A stretch of 5,791 nt of DNA from Stenotrophomonas sp. (GTDB lineage Bacteria > Pseudomonadota > Gammaproteobacteria > Xanthomonadales > Xanthomonadaceae), in assembly GCA_003525885.1 (NCBI GenBank), contig DQIG01000265.1, positions 16,771 to 22,561 of the forward strand, given 5' to 3'. The notes below the pieces were generated by a model, which was given only the letters and a program-made list of their open reading frames with translations, was not told the origin of the DNA and searched no databases. The position numbers were made by a program, and so were the translations under genes. Within the stretch, counting starts at the first letter, position 1. Every line of letters starts with the position of its first letter. This document shows, piece after piece, positions 5,770-5,791 of this stretch.

Positions 5770-5791
5770 TGCCGAGCATGGCTCGGCACTA
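5770..5791 (-). repeat. partial GTAG-type REP palindrome (SMAG-like), cut by the window edge
   Basis: TGCCGAGC (5770-5777) and GCTCGGCA (5781-5788) form an 8-bp perfect stem with an ATG loop. Read on the minus strand the stem is preceded by TAG at the window edge, as in the GTAG-headed REP sequences (SMAG) described in S. maltophilia; the first G of the head would be the next base outside. It starts 12 bp after the priA stop and may also limit readthrough or protect the transcript end, though no T-run is seen. Confidence 0.6.

Overview
The window comes from a GC-rich gammaproteobacterial chromosome, most likely Stenotrophomonas (Xanthomonadaceae, S. maltophilia complex). The reasons are the base composition, the character of the PriA and MATE proteins, and a partial GTAG-type REP palindrome at the right edge that resembles the SMAG repeats of that genus. 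The assignment rests on recalled family features, not on a database search.

Layout. Three genes lie on the minus strand in the left 3.2 kb, and one gene on the plus strand fills the right 2.2 kb. On the minus strand, in order of transcription, come: (1) a 334-residue single-pass membrane protein whose cytoplasmic N-terminus looks like a degenerate ECF sigma factor; (2) a secreted 194-residue DUF3106-type protein whose start overlaps the previous stop by 8 nt; (3) a near-perfect hairpin-forming repeat (26-bp arms, 24-nt loop) touching the stop codon of gene 2; and (4) a complete 454-residue NorM-type MATE efflux pump. The plus-strand gene is a complete priA, the replication-restart helicase, with all helicase motifs and eight zinc-binding cysteines intact.

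The divergent intergenic region (about 3167-3579) is unusual. It holds an A+T-rich stretch (about 74% A+T over 3321-3377) with three GATTTT repeats and a full match to the IHF consensus. About 65 bp farther on are two perfect DnaA boxes in inverted orientation, just upstream of a plausible priA promoter. This suggests that DnaA binds in front of priA, either as a regulator or as part of an auxiliary DnaA-binding locus.

How the genes relate. The first two minus-strand genes form a probable translationally coupled pair. They recall the betaproteobacterial order sigma factor - DUF3619 - DUF3106, here apparently with the first two merged into one membrane-anchored protein. The MATE gene is separated from them by the hairpin repeat and about 200 bp, and probably has its own promoter. 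priA stands alone. No RNA gene, CRISPR array or transposase gene was found.
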